From NCBI GenBank assembly GCA_023411775.1, contig JAEYOL010000156.1, forward strand, positions 1 through 13,314: a DNA stretch of 13,314 nucleotides, written 5' to 3'. The notes under the pieces are model-generated. The model saw only the letters and a list, made by a program, of their open reading frames with translations. It was not told the origin of the DNA and searched no databases. Below, piece by piece: positions 6,348 to 13,307 of this stretch. Both the position numbers and the translations under genes were made by a program. This stretch comes from Bacteroidota bacterium. GTDB lineage: Bacteria > Bacteroidota > Bacteroidia > Chitinophagales > Chitinophagaceae. The first letter of the stretch is position 1; every line of letters begins with the position of its first letter.

Positions 6348-7988
6348 TTAGCAGAGATGAAACTCTGGCAGGTTCATTAAAAACTTAAACATTTCCCGCA
6401 GCGAAGCATTGATCACTGCGTTATCGTTATTGTTCCAGGCGTTGGTCCATACTGAATTATCATTGGTATTGCTCAATAAGAATCTACGCTTTACATACGA
6501 TCTTGAATTGTCAGACAGCGGGTATCTGAGCAACAATGCTGTCACATCAATGATCAACTGATCGGGATCGGCAGGGTTAGTCGAATGGGCTGCAAAGGCA
6601 CGTGTATCGATCAGGGCATCATTAACCAGGCCGTCGGTGAAATCAGCTCTTTTCGGTAATGAATTGCTATTGACCCAAAGTTCGTAGTGCATGGGTTCCT
6701 GGTAATAGGATGGCCAGCCGGATACATCGGGCGGTTGGAAAAGATCCTGCTGCATATCTGCAGCGTGCTGGTACAATGAAAAAAACAACGGGTAACCTGT
6801 CGTATAATCCGAATATGCAGGAAAGGCGACATCAAACTCCCGCAGTGTGCCCGCGATAATATCAAACGGGCTTTTTATATAGCAGGCCTGGTTGATGGGA
6901 TCAAAAAAATGTTCGCTTTTAAGAAGTGCTGACAAAGCTGGTTTGATCTCGAAATTATTGGCCTGCAGGATAGCTGCCATCGGTTCGATCACATCCCGTT
7001 CTGTGTCATCATCAATTTCATAATACACGAACCACTTGTAAAGTTTACGGCAAATGAACCGGGAAGCTTCCGTCGTAGAGAATATCATGTCGACCAGCGC
7101 GTCGAGTTCCTGCTCGCCATTGGTGCCACCACTGATCGTTGTATTATTATAAAAAGCGGAAAATGATTTAGGCCCGGTATCATGCGCGTCGGCATCAAAA
7201 TAGGACCCTAGCGGATCATCGTTGATTCGCCAGCCCGTCAAAACCCTCGCCGCAGCGATTACGTCATCTTCGGTATAAAGGGAATCATCCCCTTTTCCTA
7301 TGGTAAACAATTCCTGCATTTCGCGTGCATAGTTTTCATCGGGAGCCTGCTTGGAGTTGAGATACCCGTTCAGGTGAATCAACATAGCCGGGTCGATCGT
7401 GACTTCACGTGCCAGTGTTTTAAAGTTTCCGAGCATATTCGTACGAAGCAGGTTGTGGTGGCGATACAGGATCTGTGCGTTTTCCACTTCCTGCATTTGG
7501 ACGGAAAAGTGATGATGCCAGAACAACACCATTTTCTCCTGTATACTTCTTTGCTGGTTGATGATAAGTCCTGCCCACCATTTGCGGAGACTATCGACAC
7601 GCCGGCTGTTGATAGCGCCTCTTAGATCCGGGTGACTCGCCATATTGGGATCATCAACCCAGGTCTCGCCAATAGCTACACCCAGATCATCCCGCAGCGA
7701 TCCTTCATCATCTTCAATCAAGCCATAATCTCTCACAGGAGGCGACGGTATCATTGTTGTATTGAGCAATTCATCGATGGCAGCATCCGGCGATAATCCG
7801 AGAAAGTAATCACAATCGGATTTTTTTGCGCCAAACATCGTACGCTTCAACAAATGCGTGACTTCGTTAAGGCCCCAGGGTCCTGCATAAGGCGCCAGGC
7901 CTGAAAAGAAAGATCGCGTGTTGGCGGCATTCCCGCCACTGGCTGTCCTTCTCCCGCGTGCCATTTTAAAAAAATCTCTTCTATCCAT
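6348..7988 (-). CDS. DUF1800 protein, partner of the DUF1501 protein
   Basis: 546 residues from the ATG at 7986-7988; an upstream TTG (8006) would add six residues, but the ATG is preferred. DUF1800 hallmarks are clear: LLKRTMFGAK (46-55), KMVLFWHHHFSVQ (152-164), MLIHLNGYLNSKQ (202-214) and PDENYAREMQELFTIG (216-231), then DVIAAARVLTGW (242-253). The N terminus starts MDRRDFFKMARGRR, which resembles a Tat motif, but no hydrophobic segment follows, so an ordinary signal peptide is not visible. There is no T9SS C-terminal domain. DUF1800 genes are typically followed by DUF1501 genes, as here. The biochemical function is unknown and the histidine-rich HHHF stretch could bind metal (inference). 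It sits 24 bp after the propeller gene and 16 bp before the DUF1501 gene, as the middle gene of the operon. Confidence 0.9.
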   Translation of the reverse strand: MDRRDFFKMARGRRTASGGNAANTRSFFSGLAPYAGPWGLNEVTHLLKRTMFGAKKSDCDYFLGLSPDAAIDELLNTTMIPSPPVRDYGLIEDDEGSLRDDLGVAIGETWVDDPNMASHPDLRGAINSRRVDSLRKWWAGLIINQQRSIQEKMVLFWHHHFSVQMQEVENAQILYRHHNLLRTNMLGNFKTLAREVTIDPAMLIHLNGYLNSKQAPDENYAREMQELFTIGKGDDSLYTEDDVIAAARVLTGWRINDDPLGSYFDADAHDTGPKSFSAFYNNTTISGGTNGEQELDALVDMIFSTTEASRFICRKLYKWFVYYEIDDDTERDVIEPMAAILQANNFEIKPALSALLKSEHFFDPINQACYIKSPFDIIAGTLREFDVAFPAYSDYTTGYPLFFSLYQHAADMQQDLFQPPDVSGWPSYYQEPMHYELWVNSNSLPKRADFTDGLVNDALIDTRAFAAHSTNPADPDQLIIDVTALLLRYPLSDNSRSYVKRRFLLSNTNDNSVWTNAWNNNDNAVINASLREMFKFLMNLPEFHLC

Positions 7989-8012
7989 AAGGTCTTTTTT
8001 GTTCAATCCGGT

Positions 8013-9956
8013 TTATCTGATAAGTGTGAATGTGCCTTTTTGTTGATGTAGTTTATTTTGCATGTCCTTATAATCGATCATGTAAATAAATACACCGGAT
8101 GGTTGCAACTGCCCCCTGAACCTTCCATCCCAGCGTTGCTGCATAGCCGAACTTTTAAAAACCATTTCGCCATTCCGGTTGAATATCTTCAACGTGTATT
8201 GATCCGGCACTTTCCCTAGCGGACCAAAAAAGTCATTGAGCCCATCGCCATTTGGAGTGAATGCAGTCGGCGTCAGCACCACGGCATCGTTTAGTACCAC
8301 CACTGTAAACTCACCCGGTACCCCGCAGCCTTCTGGAAGATGGTTGATGGCAGTAAAGACTGTTGTGGTGCCTGGGTTTGCAATAGGGTTGGGGCAGTTG
8401 AAGCAACTTAGGGATGTATGTTCTTCCCAGGTTATATTGGCATTGGCATTTGTAAACAGTTGGATGCTTTGTCCTGCGAAAATGGTATCCCGGTTTCTTA
8501 TATTTTCGAAGGGATTATTGATCGCAACAGGCTGGTAATTCACCACCACCGAATCGTAGCCGCAGACATCGTGTAAAGTATCGCTGTAGGCAACAAATGC
8601 GTTTACGTTACAAACAGCAGTGTCGAGGCTTGCCAGCTCAGGAATTTTCAGTTTTATGATCGCAAAATCAGTTTCTCCATGCAGGTTGCTGAAATCACCG
8701 TCGTCCGAACCTGAATCGCCGGCAAAATAATATTCATTCAAAACGGTGTCGAGGATCATATAGCGGAGATGATCGCTGCCACTGCCACCCCATGTTTTTT
8801 TCCAGGCAAGGGTTCCATCTGCTGCCAGCTTCACGGTCCAGAAATCGCCTTCGCCTCTTGCATCATTCACGTCACCATCTTCTGAGTAGGAGATACCACC
8901 GATGATATAGCCACCGTCTTCATCGGTTATCACATTATTCGCGAACTCAGCTTCCGTACCGCCCAATACTTTTTGCCAGTTTAGGTCACCCTGCTGACTT
9001 ACATTGATCACCCAATAGTCCTGGCTACCCTTTGCGCCACTCACATCGCCGTCATTTGAGGTAGTATAGCCCGCCAGTGCCAGGCTGCCATCCAGTCCCC
9101 GGGTCATGGAATAGATCACATCATTTTGCGAGCCACCATAGATCTTACTGAAGATTTTATTGCCATTAGCATCAAGTGCGAGTAACCATGCATCATAGTT
9201 TTTCTGGCTGGGAGGAATATCGCCGTCAACAGAGTTGGTAAAACCAGCGAGGAAGATCCTGCCATCGATGATCTCGATATCAAACAATTCTTCATTCTTG
9301 CTGCCGCCAAAACATTTGCTCCAGAGAAGTGAACCATTTGCCGATACTTTCATCAGTACACCATCGGTATATCCGCCCGTACCGTGATTGCCGGTGATCT
9401 GACCGTCGTTTGAAGATGACGAAGCGGCGATCAGGTAGCCGCCATCGCCGGCAGGTACTATATTATTTCCGATATCCAACCCGTTACCACCATAGCGTCG
9501 CTGCCATTCGAGATTACCTGCGGCTGAGAGTTTAAGCAACCAGATATCTTTTGTTCCACCAAAACCCGCAACCACACCACCATTTGTTGAATTTGTTTCA
9601 CCTAAGACAAGGTAGCCGCCATCTTCTGTTGGCAGTATATCCCTTGCACTTTCATAACCGGTGCCGCCAAACGAACGCTCCCATTGAAGATTACCACAGC
9701 GATCCAGTTTGGCGACCCACAGGTCCCAGTATTCACGTGGAGTATGCGGATTTATATCACCATCTTTTGAATCGGTATATCCTCCGGCAATCGTGCCGCC
9801 ATCGACCGTAAATTTTATAACAAAGGGAACGTCAACTGCAGATCCGCCATATTGTTGTGCCCATTGCACGGGGGGAATGTCGGGCTGTGCTTTAGCGTAA
9901 ACGCCAATCAGCAATGCAATACACGCAAAAAGTAAAAATGGGTGGTTGATTCTCAC
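8013..9956 (-). CDS. Seven-bladed beta-propeller protein with T9SS type B (CHU_C) sorting domain
   Basis: 647 residues if the GTG at 9954-9956 is used. That start gives a clean signal peptide (MRINHPFLLFACIALLIGVY, cleavage near AKAQ). A TTG at 9998 would add 14 residues before it and is less likely. Residues ~31-436 contain seven repeats of about 57-60 residues, each opening with W-x-x-x-[YFL]GG (GG near 37, 97, 156, 217, 274, 332, 390) and holding a DGGY turn and a DGD-type loop, consistent with a seven-bladed propeller with possible calcium sites. Residues ~440-555 look like an Ig/PKD-type linker with four or more cysteines, including SCFNCPNP. Residues 559-647 are the type B sorting domain: AFTPNGDGLNDFF, LKIFNRNGEMVF, WDGRF, SGVFIYMIDY. 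It is likely surface-exposed, perhaps binding a polymer or partner. It is the first gene of the operon with DUF1800 and DUF1501. Confidence 0.88.
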   Translation of the reverse strand: MRINHPFLLFACIALLIGVYAKAQPDIPPVQWAQQYGGSAVDVPFVIKFTVDGGTIAGGYTDSKDGDINPHTPREYWDLWVAKLDRCGNLQWERSFGGTGYESARDILPTEDGGYLVLGETNSTNGGVVAGFGGTKDIWLLKLSAAGNLEWQRRYGGNGLDIGNNIVPAGDGGYLIAASSSSNDGQITGNHGTGGYTDGVLMKVSANGSLLWSKCFGGSKNEELFDIEIIDGRIFLAGFTNSVDGDIPPSQKNYDAWLLALDANGNKIFSKIYGGSQNDVIYSMTRGLDGSLALAGYTTSNDGDVSGAKGSQDYWVINVSQQGDLNWQKVLGGTEAEFANNVITDEDGGYIIGGISYSEDGDVNDARGEGDFWTVKLAADGTLAWKKTWGGSGSDHLRYMILDTVLNEYYFAGDSGSDDGDFSNLHGETDFAIIKLKIPELASLDTAVCNVNAFVAYSDTLHDVCGYDSVVVNYQPVAINNPFENIRNRDTIFAGQSIQLFTNANANITWEEHTSLSCFNCPNPIANPGTTTVFTAINHLPEGCGVPGEFTVVVLNDAVVLTPTAFTPNGDGLNDFFGPLGKVPDQYTLKIFNRNGEMVFKSSAMQQRWDGRFRGQLQPSGVFIYMIDYKDMQNKLHQQKGTFTLIR

Positions 9957-10046
9957 AGGCTGTTGGTATTTCGATAGAATACAGGAAAATTCAATCAACC
10001 GAGAGACAAGTATTATGCTAAACTTTTACTTGTACATACCTGTTTT

Positions 10047-10078
10047 TCCCTAGATTTAAATGAATTTTTACGTAGGGA
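10047..10078 (-). promoter_or_regulatory. TCCCTA/TAGGGA inverted repeat upstream of the secreted operon
   Basis: In the 138-bp gap between the nth stop and the operon start, TCCCTA (10047-10052) and TAGGGA (10073-10078) are perfect inverted arms separated by 20 A/T-rich bases. This lies about 90-120 bp upstream of the probable GTG start of the propeller gene, a reasonable place for an activator or repressor site. It has no T-run and too long a loop for a terminator. I see no convincing TAnnTTTG element nearby. Weak call. Confidence 0.25.
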
Positions 10079-10094
10079 TTCCCACAATGCTTTT

Positions 10095-10754
10095 TTATAC
10101 TCTGCCGGCAGGCAGTACCACGCGCTGGAAATAAAAACAGGCTTGTTGCAATCCACAATCCCTGCATTTTGGATTGCGTGCAATACAGATATACCGACCA
10201 TGAAGAATAAGCCAGTGATGAGCTTTATGGATCAGTTCGACCGGCAGGTTTTTGGTGAGCTCTTTTTCAACAGCCAGTGGAGTAGAAGCAGTCTGTGGCA
10301 CCAATCCTATTCTCCGGCTTACTCTGAATACATGTGTGTCGACCGCCATATTGGGTTGCTGGTCGATAACAGAAGTGATGACATTGGCAGTTTTTCTCCC
10401 CACACCGGGCAGTTTAATGAGTTCTTCCACCGTCATAGGTATTTTTCCATCGAATTCTTCTTCCACCATTTTTGCCATGCCGATCAGGTGCCTGGTTTTA
10501 TTGTTAGGGTAGGAAATGCTTTTGATCAAAGGGAATAATTCATCGAAACTGGTTTTGCTGAGCGCGGTAGTGTCGGGATATTTTTCAAAAATAGCCGGCG
10601 TAGTAAGGTTTACTCTTTTATCTGTACACTGGGCGGATAATATTACAGCGACAAGTAGCTGGTATGGATTATCATAGATCAGTTCGGTTTCCGCTTCAGG
10701 GACATTTTTTTCGAAGTAGTCAATTACAAATTCGTAGCGTTGTTTGCGGGTCAT
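10095..10754 (-). CDS. nth: Endonuclease III (DNA glycosylase/AP lyase)
   Basis: 219 residues from an ATG at 10752-10754, close to the family's usual length. The enzyme removes oxidised pyrimidines from DNA and cuts the abasic site by beta-elimination (base excision repair). The helix-hairpin-helix LPGVGRKTANV spans 115-125, with catalytic Lys121. The catalytic aspartate is Asp139 in VDTHVFRVSRRIG. The [4Fe-4S] loop has Cys190, Cys197, Cys200 and Cys206 in the exact C-x6-C-x2-C-x5-C spacing. Nothing is missing, so the protein should be active. The unusual part is its 5' side: the first 26 bases of coding sequence and the upstream leader are part of a 118-bp unit present three times in tandem (10729-11075). 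The native promoter may therefore lie beyond the repeats, or be duplicated with them. Confidence 0.96.
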   Translation of the reverse strand: MTRKQRYEFVIDYFEKNVPEAETELIYDNPYQLLVAVILSAQCTDKRVNLTTPAIFEKYPDTTALSKTSFDELFPLIKSISYPNNKTRHLIGMAKMVEEEFDGKIPMTVEELIKLPGVGRKTANVITSVIDQQPNMAVDTHVFRVSRRIGLVPQTASTPLAVEKELTKNLPVELIHKAHHWLILHGRYICIARNPKCRDCGLQQACFYFQRVVLPAGRV

Positions 10755-11075
10755 ATTGAAGCCGGGAATTCTTTAAGTCTTAGGTTTATATGCCGGTGAG
10801 CCGGGAAGGCGGAAAGGTAGGAAGTAATGAAACATGTTGTTCTACGAATTCGCAGCGTTGTTTGCTGGTCATATTGAAACGGGGAAGTCTTTAAGTCTTA
10901 GGTTTATTTGCCGGTGAGTCGGGAAGGCGGAAAGGTAGGAAGTAAAGAAACACGATGTTCAATGAATTCGTAGCGTTGTTTGCGGGTCTTATTGAAACCG
11001 TGAAGTCTTTAAGTCTTAGGTTTGTTTGCCGGTGAGCCGGGAAGGTTGGAAGTAATGAAACATAATGTTCAAACC
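10729..11075. repeat. Three tandem 118-bp repeats overlapping the 5' end of nth
   Basis: Unit A spans 10729-10846, unit B 10847-10964 and unit C 10965 to ~11075. Each begins AATTCG. A and B are in exact 118-bp register with about 12 differences by eye (roughly 90% identical); C lacks 8 bp (CGGAAAGG) in its later part. Each unit contains, on the minus strand, a GCCTTCCCGGCTCACCGG-like segment, then CCTAAGACTTAAAGA, then a copy of the nth start region and its first ~9 codons. In A this is the real nth start. In B the ATG (10870-10872) survives. In C it reads AAG (10988-10990), although the next eight codons still spell TRKQRYEF, identical to nth. The pattern indicates tandem duplication of the nth leader followed by drift. 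Confidence 0.9.
10786..10872 (-). other. Mini-ORF (28 codons) opened by the duplicated nth start in repeat unit B
   Basis: The duplicated ATG at 10870-10872 opens MTSKQRCEFVEQH and continues through the duplicated leader to a TAA at 10786-10788, 31 bases before the nth ATG. The first nine residues are a mutated copy of the Nth N terminus (MTRKQRYEF). If nth is transcribed from upstream of the repeats, ribosomes could initiate here and terminate just ahead of nth. Most probably a by-product of duplication; a leader-peptide effect is speculative. Confidence 0.25.
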
Positions 11076-11159
11076 GTCATACGACATCAAGGTATATTAG
11101 AGTTTGATCTTTGCTTATTGTACGTTGAGCGAGGTATTTCTCATTTGAAATTGCGGGGC

Positions 11160-11187
11160 AAAAAAAAGCATCCACCGTAGGGGATGC
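11160..11187 (-). terminator. Rho-independent terminator after the small gene
   Basis: On the minus strand the stem GCATCC/GGATGC (11168-11187, with two further inner C-G pairs around a bulge) is followed by a run of seven T residues and a weaker continuation. It lies 28 nt past the stop of the 76-residue gene and so probably ends the eno/divIC/small-gene transcription unit and insulates nth. Confidence 0.75.
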
Positions 11188-11215
11188 CAAGTTTTTAAAT
11201 CAAAGCCGGTATGGA

Positions 11216-11446
11216 TTAAACCATTTCCGATGATTTTTCACGGGCATAATTCAGGATGTTTAAAATCACTTCTGTGCGCGGGGATTCTTGGATTTGATCC
11301 AGCCTTAGCATGGAGGTTTTTAATACATTGAATTTTTCCCGTAGAGTCCAATCCAGCTTCAATGCCTGCGATATCGCTGCAGTTAGCTGGGGAGAGCTTT
11401 CTTTGTATAAATACAATAAAAGTTCCTCCGGGGTAAATTTTGTCAT
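11216..11446 (-). CDS. Small hypothetical protein (76 residues)
   Basis: The ATG at 11444-11446 gives MTKFTPEELLLYLYKESSPQ; an in-frame TTG six bases upstream is less likely. There is no signal peptide, membrane segment or cysteine. The sequence is predicted mostly helical: EELLLYLYKE, LTAAISQALKLD, LREKFNVLKTSMLRLDQI and TEVILNILNYAREKS. The opening EELLLYLYKE with charged helices recalls small Bacteroidota proteins of anti-sigma or zf-HC2-like type, but no zinc ligands are present, so I assign no function. It follows the DivIC-type gene by 91 bp in the same direction and is closed by the terminator at 11160-11187. Read-through from that gene or its own promoter are both possible. Confidence 0.7.
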   Translation of the reverse strand: MTKFTPEELLLYLYKESSPQLTAAISQALKLDWTLREKFNVLKTSMLRLDQIQESPRTEVILNILNYAREKSSEMV

Positions 11447-11493
11447 TCGCAAACCATTAATGTCCTAAAATGTGAGATCCAGAAAAATTGTCC

Positions 11494-11517
11494 GCATTAT
11501 TAACGGATAATTAATGC
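11494..11517. repeat. A/T-rich inverted repeat between the divIC-type gene and the small gene
   Basis: GCATTATTA (11494-11502) faces TAATTAATGC (11508-11517), giving nine pairs with one bulged T around the loop ACGGA. On the plus strand it is followed by TTTTTATT; on the minus strand, the direction of the genes, by GGACAATTTTT. It may be a weak or partial terminator separating the two minus-strand genes. The stem is A/T-rich, so confidence is low. Confidence 0.3.
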
Positions 11518-11537
11518 TTTTTATTGCCCTGCGCAAA

Positions 11538-11879
11538 CTATTCAGTTTCAGATGTTTCTGGGATGATAAACAAATCCTCATTGTCACGCTTCATCAGGTA
11601 TTTCTCCCTCGCGTACTTTTCCAGGGTGCCGGGATTGGACTTAAGTTGCTCTAACTCTTTACGTTCGCTCGTAATTCGGTCCAGGTAATACTGTTTGCTT
11701 TCCTGCAGGTCACGGAGTTGCCGGTTTCGTGCCGACTGGGTAAAAAGATCATTTTTATCGAAAAAAAGCATGATGGCCGCAAAAACTCCAAAGCTTACGA
11801 AATACTTATTTCGCAAAAGGCCGGGAAGCTTTAGCAAACCACTTCGAAACGAGGGCCGGTTATTTGAGCGATCTTCCAT
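11538..11879 (-). CDS. DivIC/FtsB-type septum formation initiator protein
   Basis: 113 residues from the ATG at 11877-11879; a TTG 27 bases upstream would add nine residues without family support. The layout is that of DivIC/FtsB: a short basic cytoplasmic N terminus, one membrane segment at about 26-40 (YFVSFGVFAAIMLFF), then a periplasmic coiled coil (~45-82) and the conserved tail LEKYAREKYLMKRDNEDLFII (86-106). These proteins join FtsL and the FtsQ/DivIB homologue in the divisome. The gene follows enolase by 76 bp in the same direction, the eno-ftsB neighbourhood also known from gammaproteobacteria, which supports the call. Whether to name it ftsB or divIC is a matter of convention, so I give no symbol. 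Confidence 0.87.
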   Translation of the reverse strand: MEDRSNNRPSFRSGLLKLPGLLRNKYFVSFGVFAAIMLFFDKNDLFTQSARNRQLRDLQESKQYYLDRITSERKELEQLKSNPGTLEKYAREKYLMKRDNEDLFIIPETSETE

Positions 11880-11955
11880 ATTACCTGGTTTAAAGGTAGC
11901 GGTCAATTTGAGATAAAATCATTCAATCCACATCTTTCTGAACGTATACTTCAAA

Positions 11956-13254
11956 TTATTTACTACCCAATCCAAATTTAATCTTTCCTTTCGGATAAAA
12001 TGCACTGCTACCCAATTGTTCTTCGATACGGATCAGCTGGTTGTATTTGGCGATGCGATCTGTACGGGATGCTGAGCCTGTTTTTATCTGGCCGCAGTTC
12101 AATGCCACCGCGAGGTCGGCAATAGTAGTGTCTTCGGTTTCACCACTCCTGTGACTCATGATCGTATTGTAGCCATTGTGCTGCGCAAGTGTCACAGCAT
12201 TGATGGTTTCTGTGATGGTTCCGATCTGGTTTACTTTTACCAGTAAGGCATTGGCAATTTGTTTGTCAATACCACGTTGCAGACGCGTAACATTTGTTAC
12301 AAAAAGGTCATCACCTACCAACTGGCATTTATCACCTACTGCCTGTGTTAATGCTGCCCAGCCATTCCAGTCATCTTCGGCCATACCGTCTTCAATGGAA
12401 ACGATGGGATATTTTTTCACCCAGCCTTCCCAGAATTTTACGAGTTGGTCGCTGCTTAGTTCTTTGCCATTGCTTTTATGGAAAACATATTTTTTCTTCT
12501 TCGCATCCCAGAGTTCGCTGTTGGCGGCATCCATGGCGATCACAATTTGTGAGCCAGCTTTATAGCCCGATGCCTGGATCGCCTGCATCACGGTATCGAT
12601 GGCTTCTTCATTGCTTTGAATGTTTGGTGCAAAACCTCCTTCATCGCCAACATTTGTACTAAATCCTTTTTTCTTTAGTACGGATTTTAAGGCGTGAAAA
12701 ATTTCAACGCCCCAGCGTAAGCCTTCGCTGAAGTTTGGTGCACCAACGGGCATGATCATGAATTCCTGGAAATCGATTTTGTTATCAGCGTGCGCGCCGC
12801 CATTCAGGATATTCATCATGGGGATGGGTAAAGTTTTGGCGTTGGTACCGCCGATATACCGATACAAAGGAAGCGCTGCTTCTTCAGCCGCTGCTTTTGC
12901 CACTGCCATACTCACTGCCAGTAATGCGTTGGCGCCAAGTTTACCTTTATTTTCCGTGCCATCGAGTTCGATCATTATTTCGTCAATGCCTGTTTGGTCT
13001 GCTACGTCATAACCTAAGAGAGCGGGGGCGATAACGGTGTTCACATTCTTCACTGCTTTCAAAACACCCTTGCCCAGGTATTTTTTCTTATCATCATCAC
13101 GCAGTTCCACGGCTTCATGTATACCGGTGCTGGCACCGCTGGGCACAGCCGCACGGCCCACAGCGCCCTCGTCGGTGATCACGTCTACTTCAACGGTGGG
13201 GTTTCCTCTCGAATCAAGGATCTGCCGGGCAAAAACTTCAGAAATGTAACTCAT
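11956..13254 (-). CDS. eno: Enolase (phosphopyruvate hydratase)
   Basis: 432 residues from the ATG at 13252-13254, matching the family length; the protein starts MSYISEVFARQILDSRGNPT as expected. A further TTG at 13296 is rejected. It interconverts 2-phosphoglycerate and phosphoenolpyruvate in glycolysis and gluconeogenesis. Visible functional residues are Glu205 in NVGDEGGFAP (proton transfer region), metal ligands Asp242, Glu288 (IEDG) and Asp315 (GDDLFVTN), the catalytic base Lys340 in the enolase signature LLVKVNQIGT, and SHRSGETED (367-375). All active-site elements are intact. The DivIC-type gene follows, and a possible promoter lies just upstream. Confidence 0.98.
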   Translation of the reverse strand: MSYISEVFARQILDSRGNPTVEVDVITDEGAVGRAAVPSGASTGIHEAVELRDDDKKKYLGKGVLKAVKNVNTVIAPALLGYDVADQTGIDEIMIELDGTENKGKLGANALLAVSMAVAKAAAEEAALPLYRYIGGTNAKTLPIPMMNILNGGAHADNKIDFQEFMIMPVGAPNFSEGLRWGVEIFHALKSVLKKKGFSTNVGDEGGFAPNIQSNEEAIDTVMQAIQASGYKAGSQIVIAMDAANSELWDAKKKKYVFHKSNGKELSSDQLVKFWEGWVKKYPIVSIEDGMAEDDWNGWAALTQAVGDKCQLVGDDLFVTNVTRLQRGIDKQIANALLVKVNQIGTITETINAVTLAQHNGYNTIMSHRSGETEDTTIADLAVALNCGQIKTGSASRTDRIAKYNQLIRIEEQLGSSAFYPKGKIKFGLGSK

Positions 13255-13273
13255 AGCATTGACTGGTTTTTTT

Positions 13274-13307
13274 GTAAGGTAAAAAAATACTGGCAAGCGG
13301 ATGCAAA
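13274..13307 (-). promoter_or_regulatory. Possible eno promoter
   Basis: Reading the minus strand, TTTG (13304-13307) is followed 22 bases later by TACCTTAC (13274-13281), a partial match to TAnnTTTG (TA and TT fit, the last two fixed bases do not). The start codon is ~20 bases further on. Spacing is slightly long and the -7 match imperfect, so this is tentative; other signals may lie beyond the window edge. Confidence 0.3.

Larger units (their letters stand above)
10755..11215. other. Intergenic region between nth and the small 76-residue gene
   Basis: About 460 bases without a full gene. The left two thirds are repeat units A-C. The remainder, ~11076-11159, is unremarkable A/T-rich sequence in which I see no strong promoter; ATACCTTG on the minus strand near 11090 is a poor TAnnTTTG match. 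It ends with the terminator at 11160-11187 that serves the small gene to the right. Confidence 0.6.

Noticed and set aside
10729..11075. CRISPR array
   Set aside because: The repeats are head-to-tail 118-bp duplications without unique spacers and overlap the nth coding sequence.
12176..12662. Open frames on the plus strand opposite eno
   Set aside because: They are shadows of the enolase reading frame, with no family features.
13255..13296. Enolase extension from a TTG adding 14 residues
   Set aside because: It is absent from the conserved enolase N terminus and overlaps the probable promoter region.
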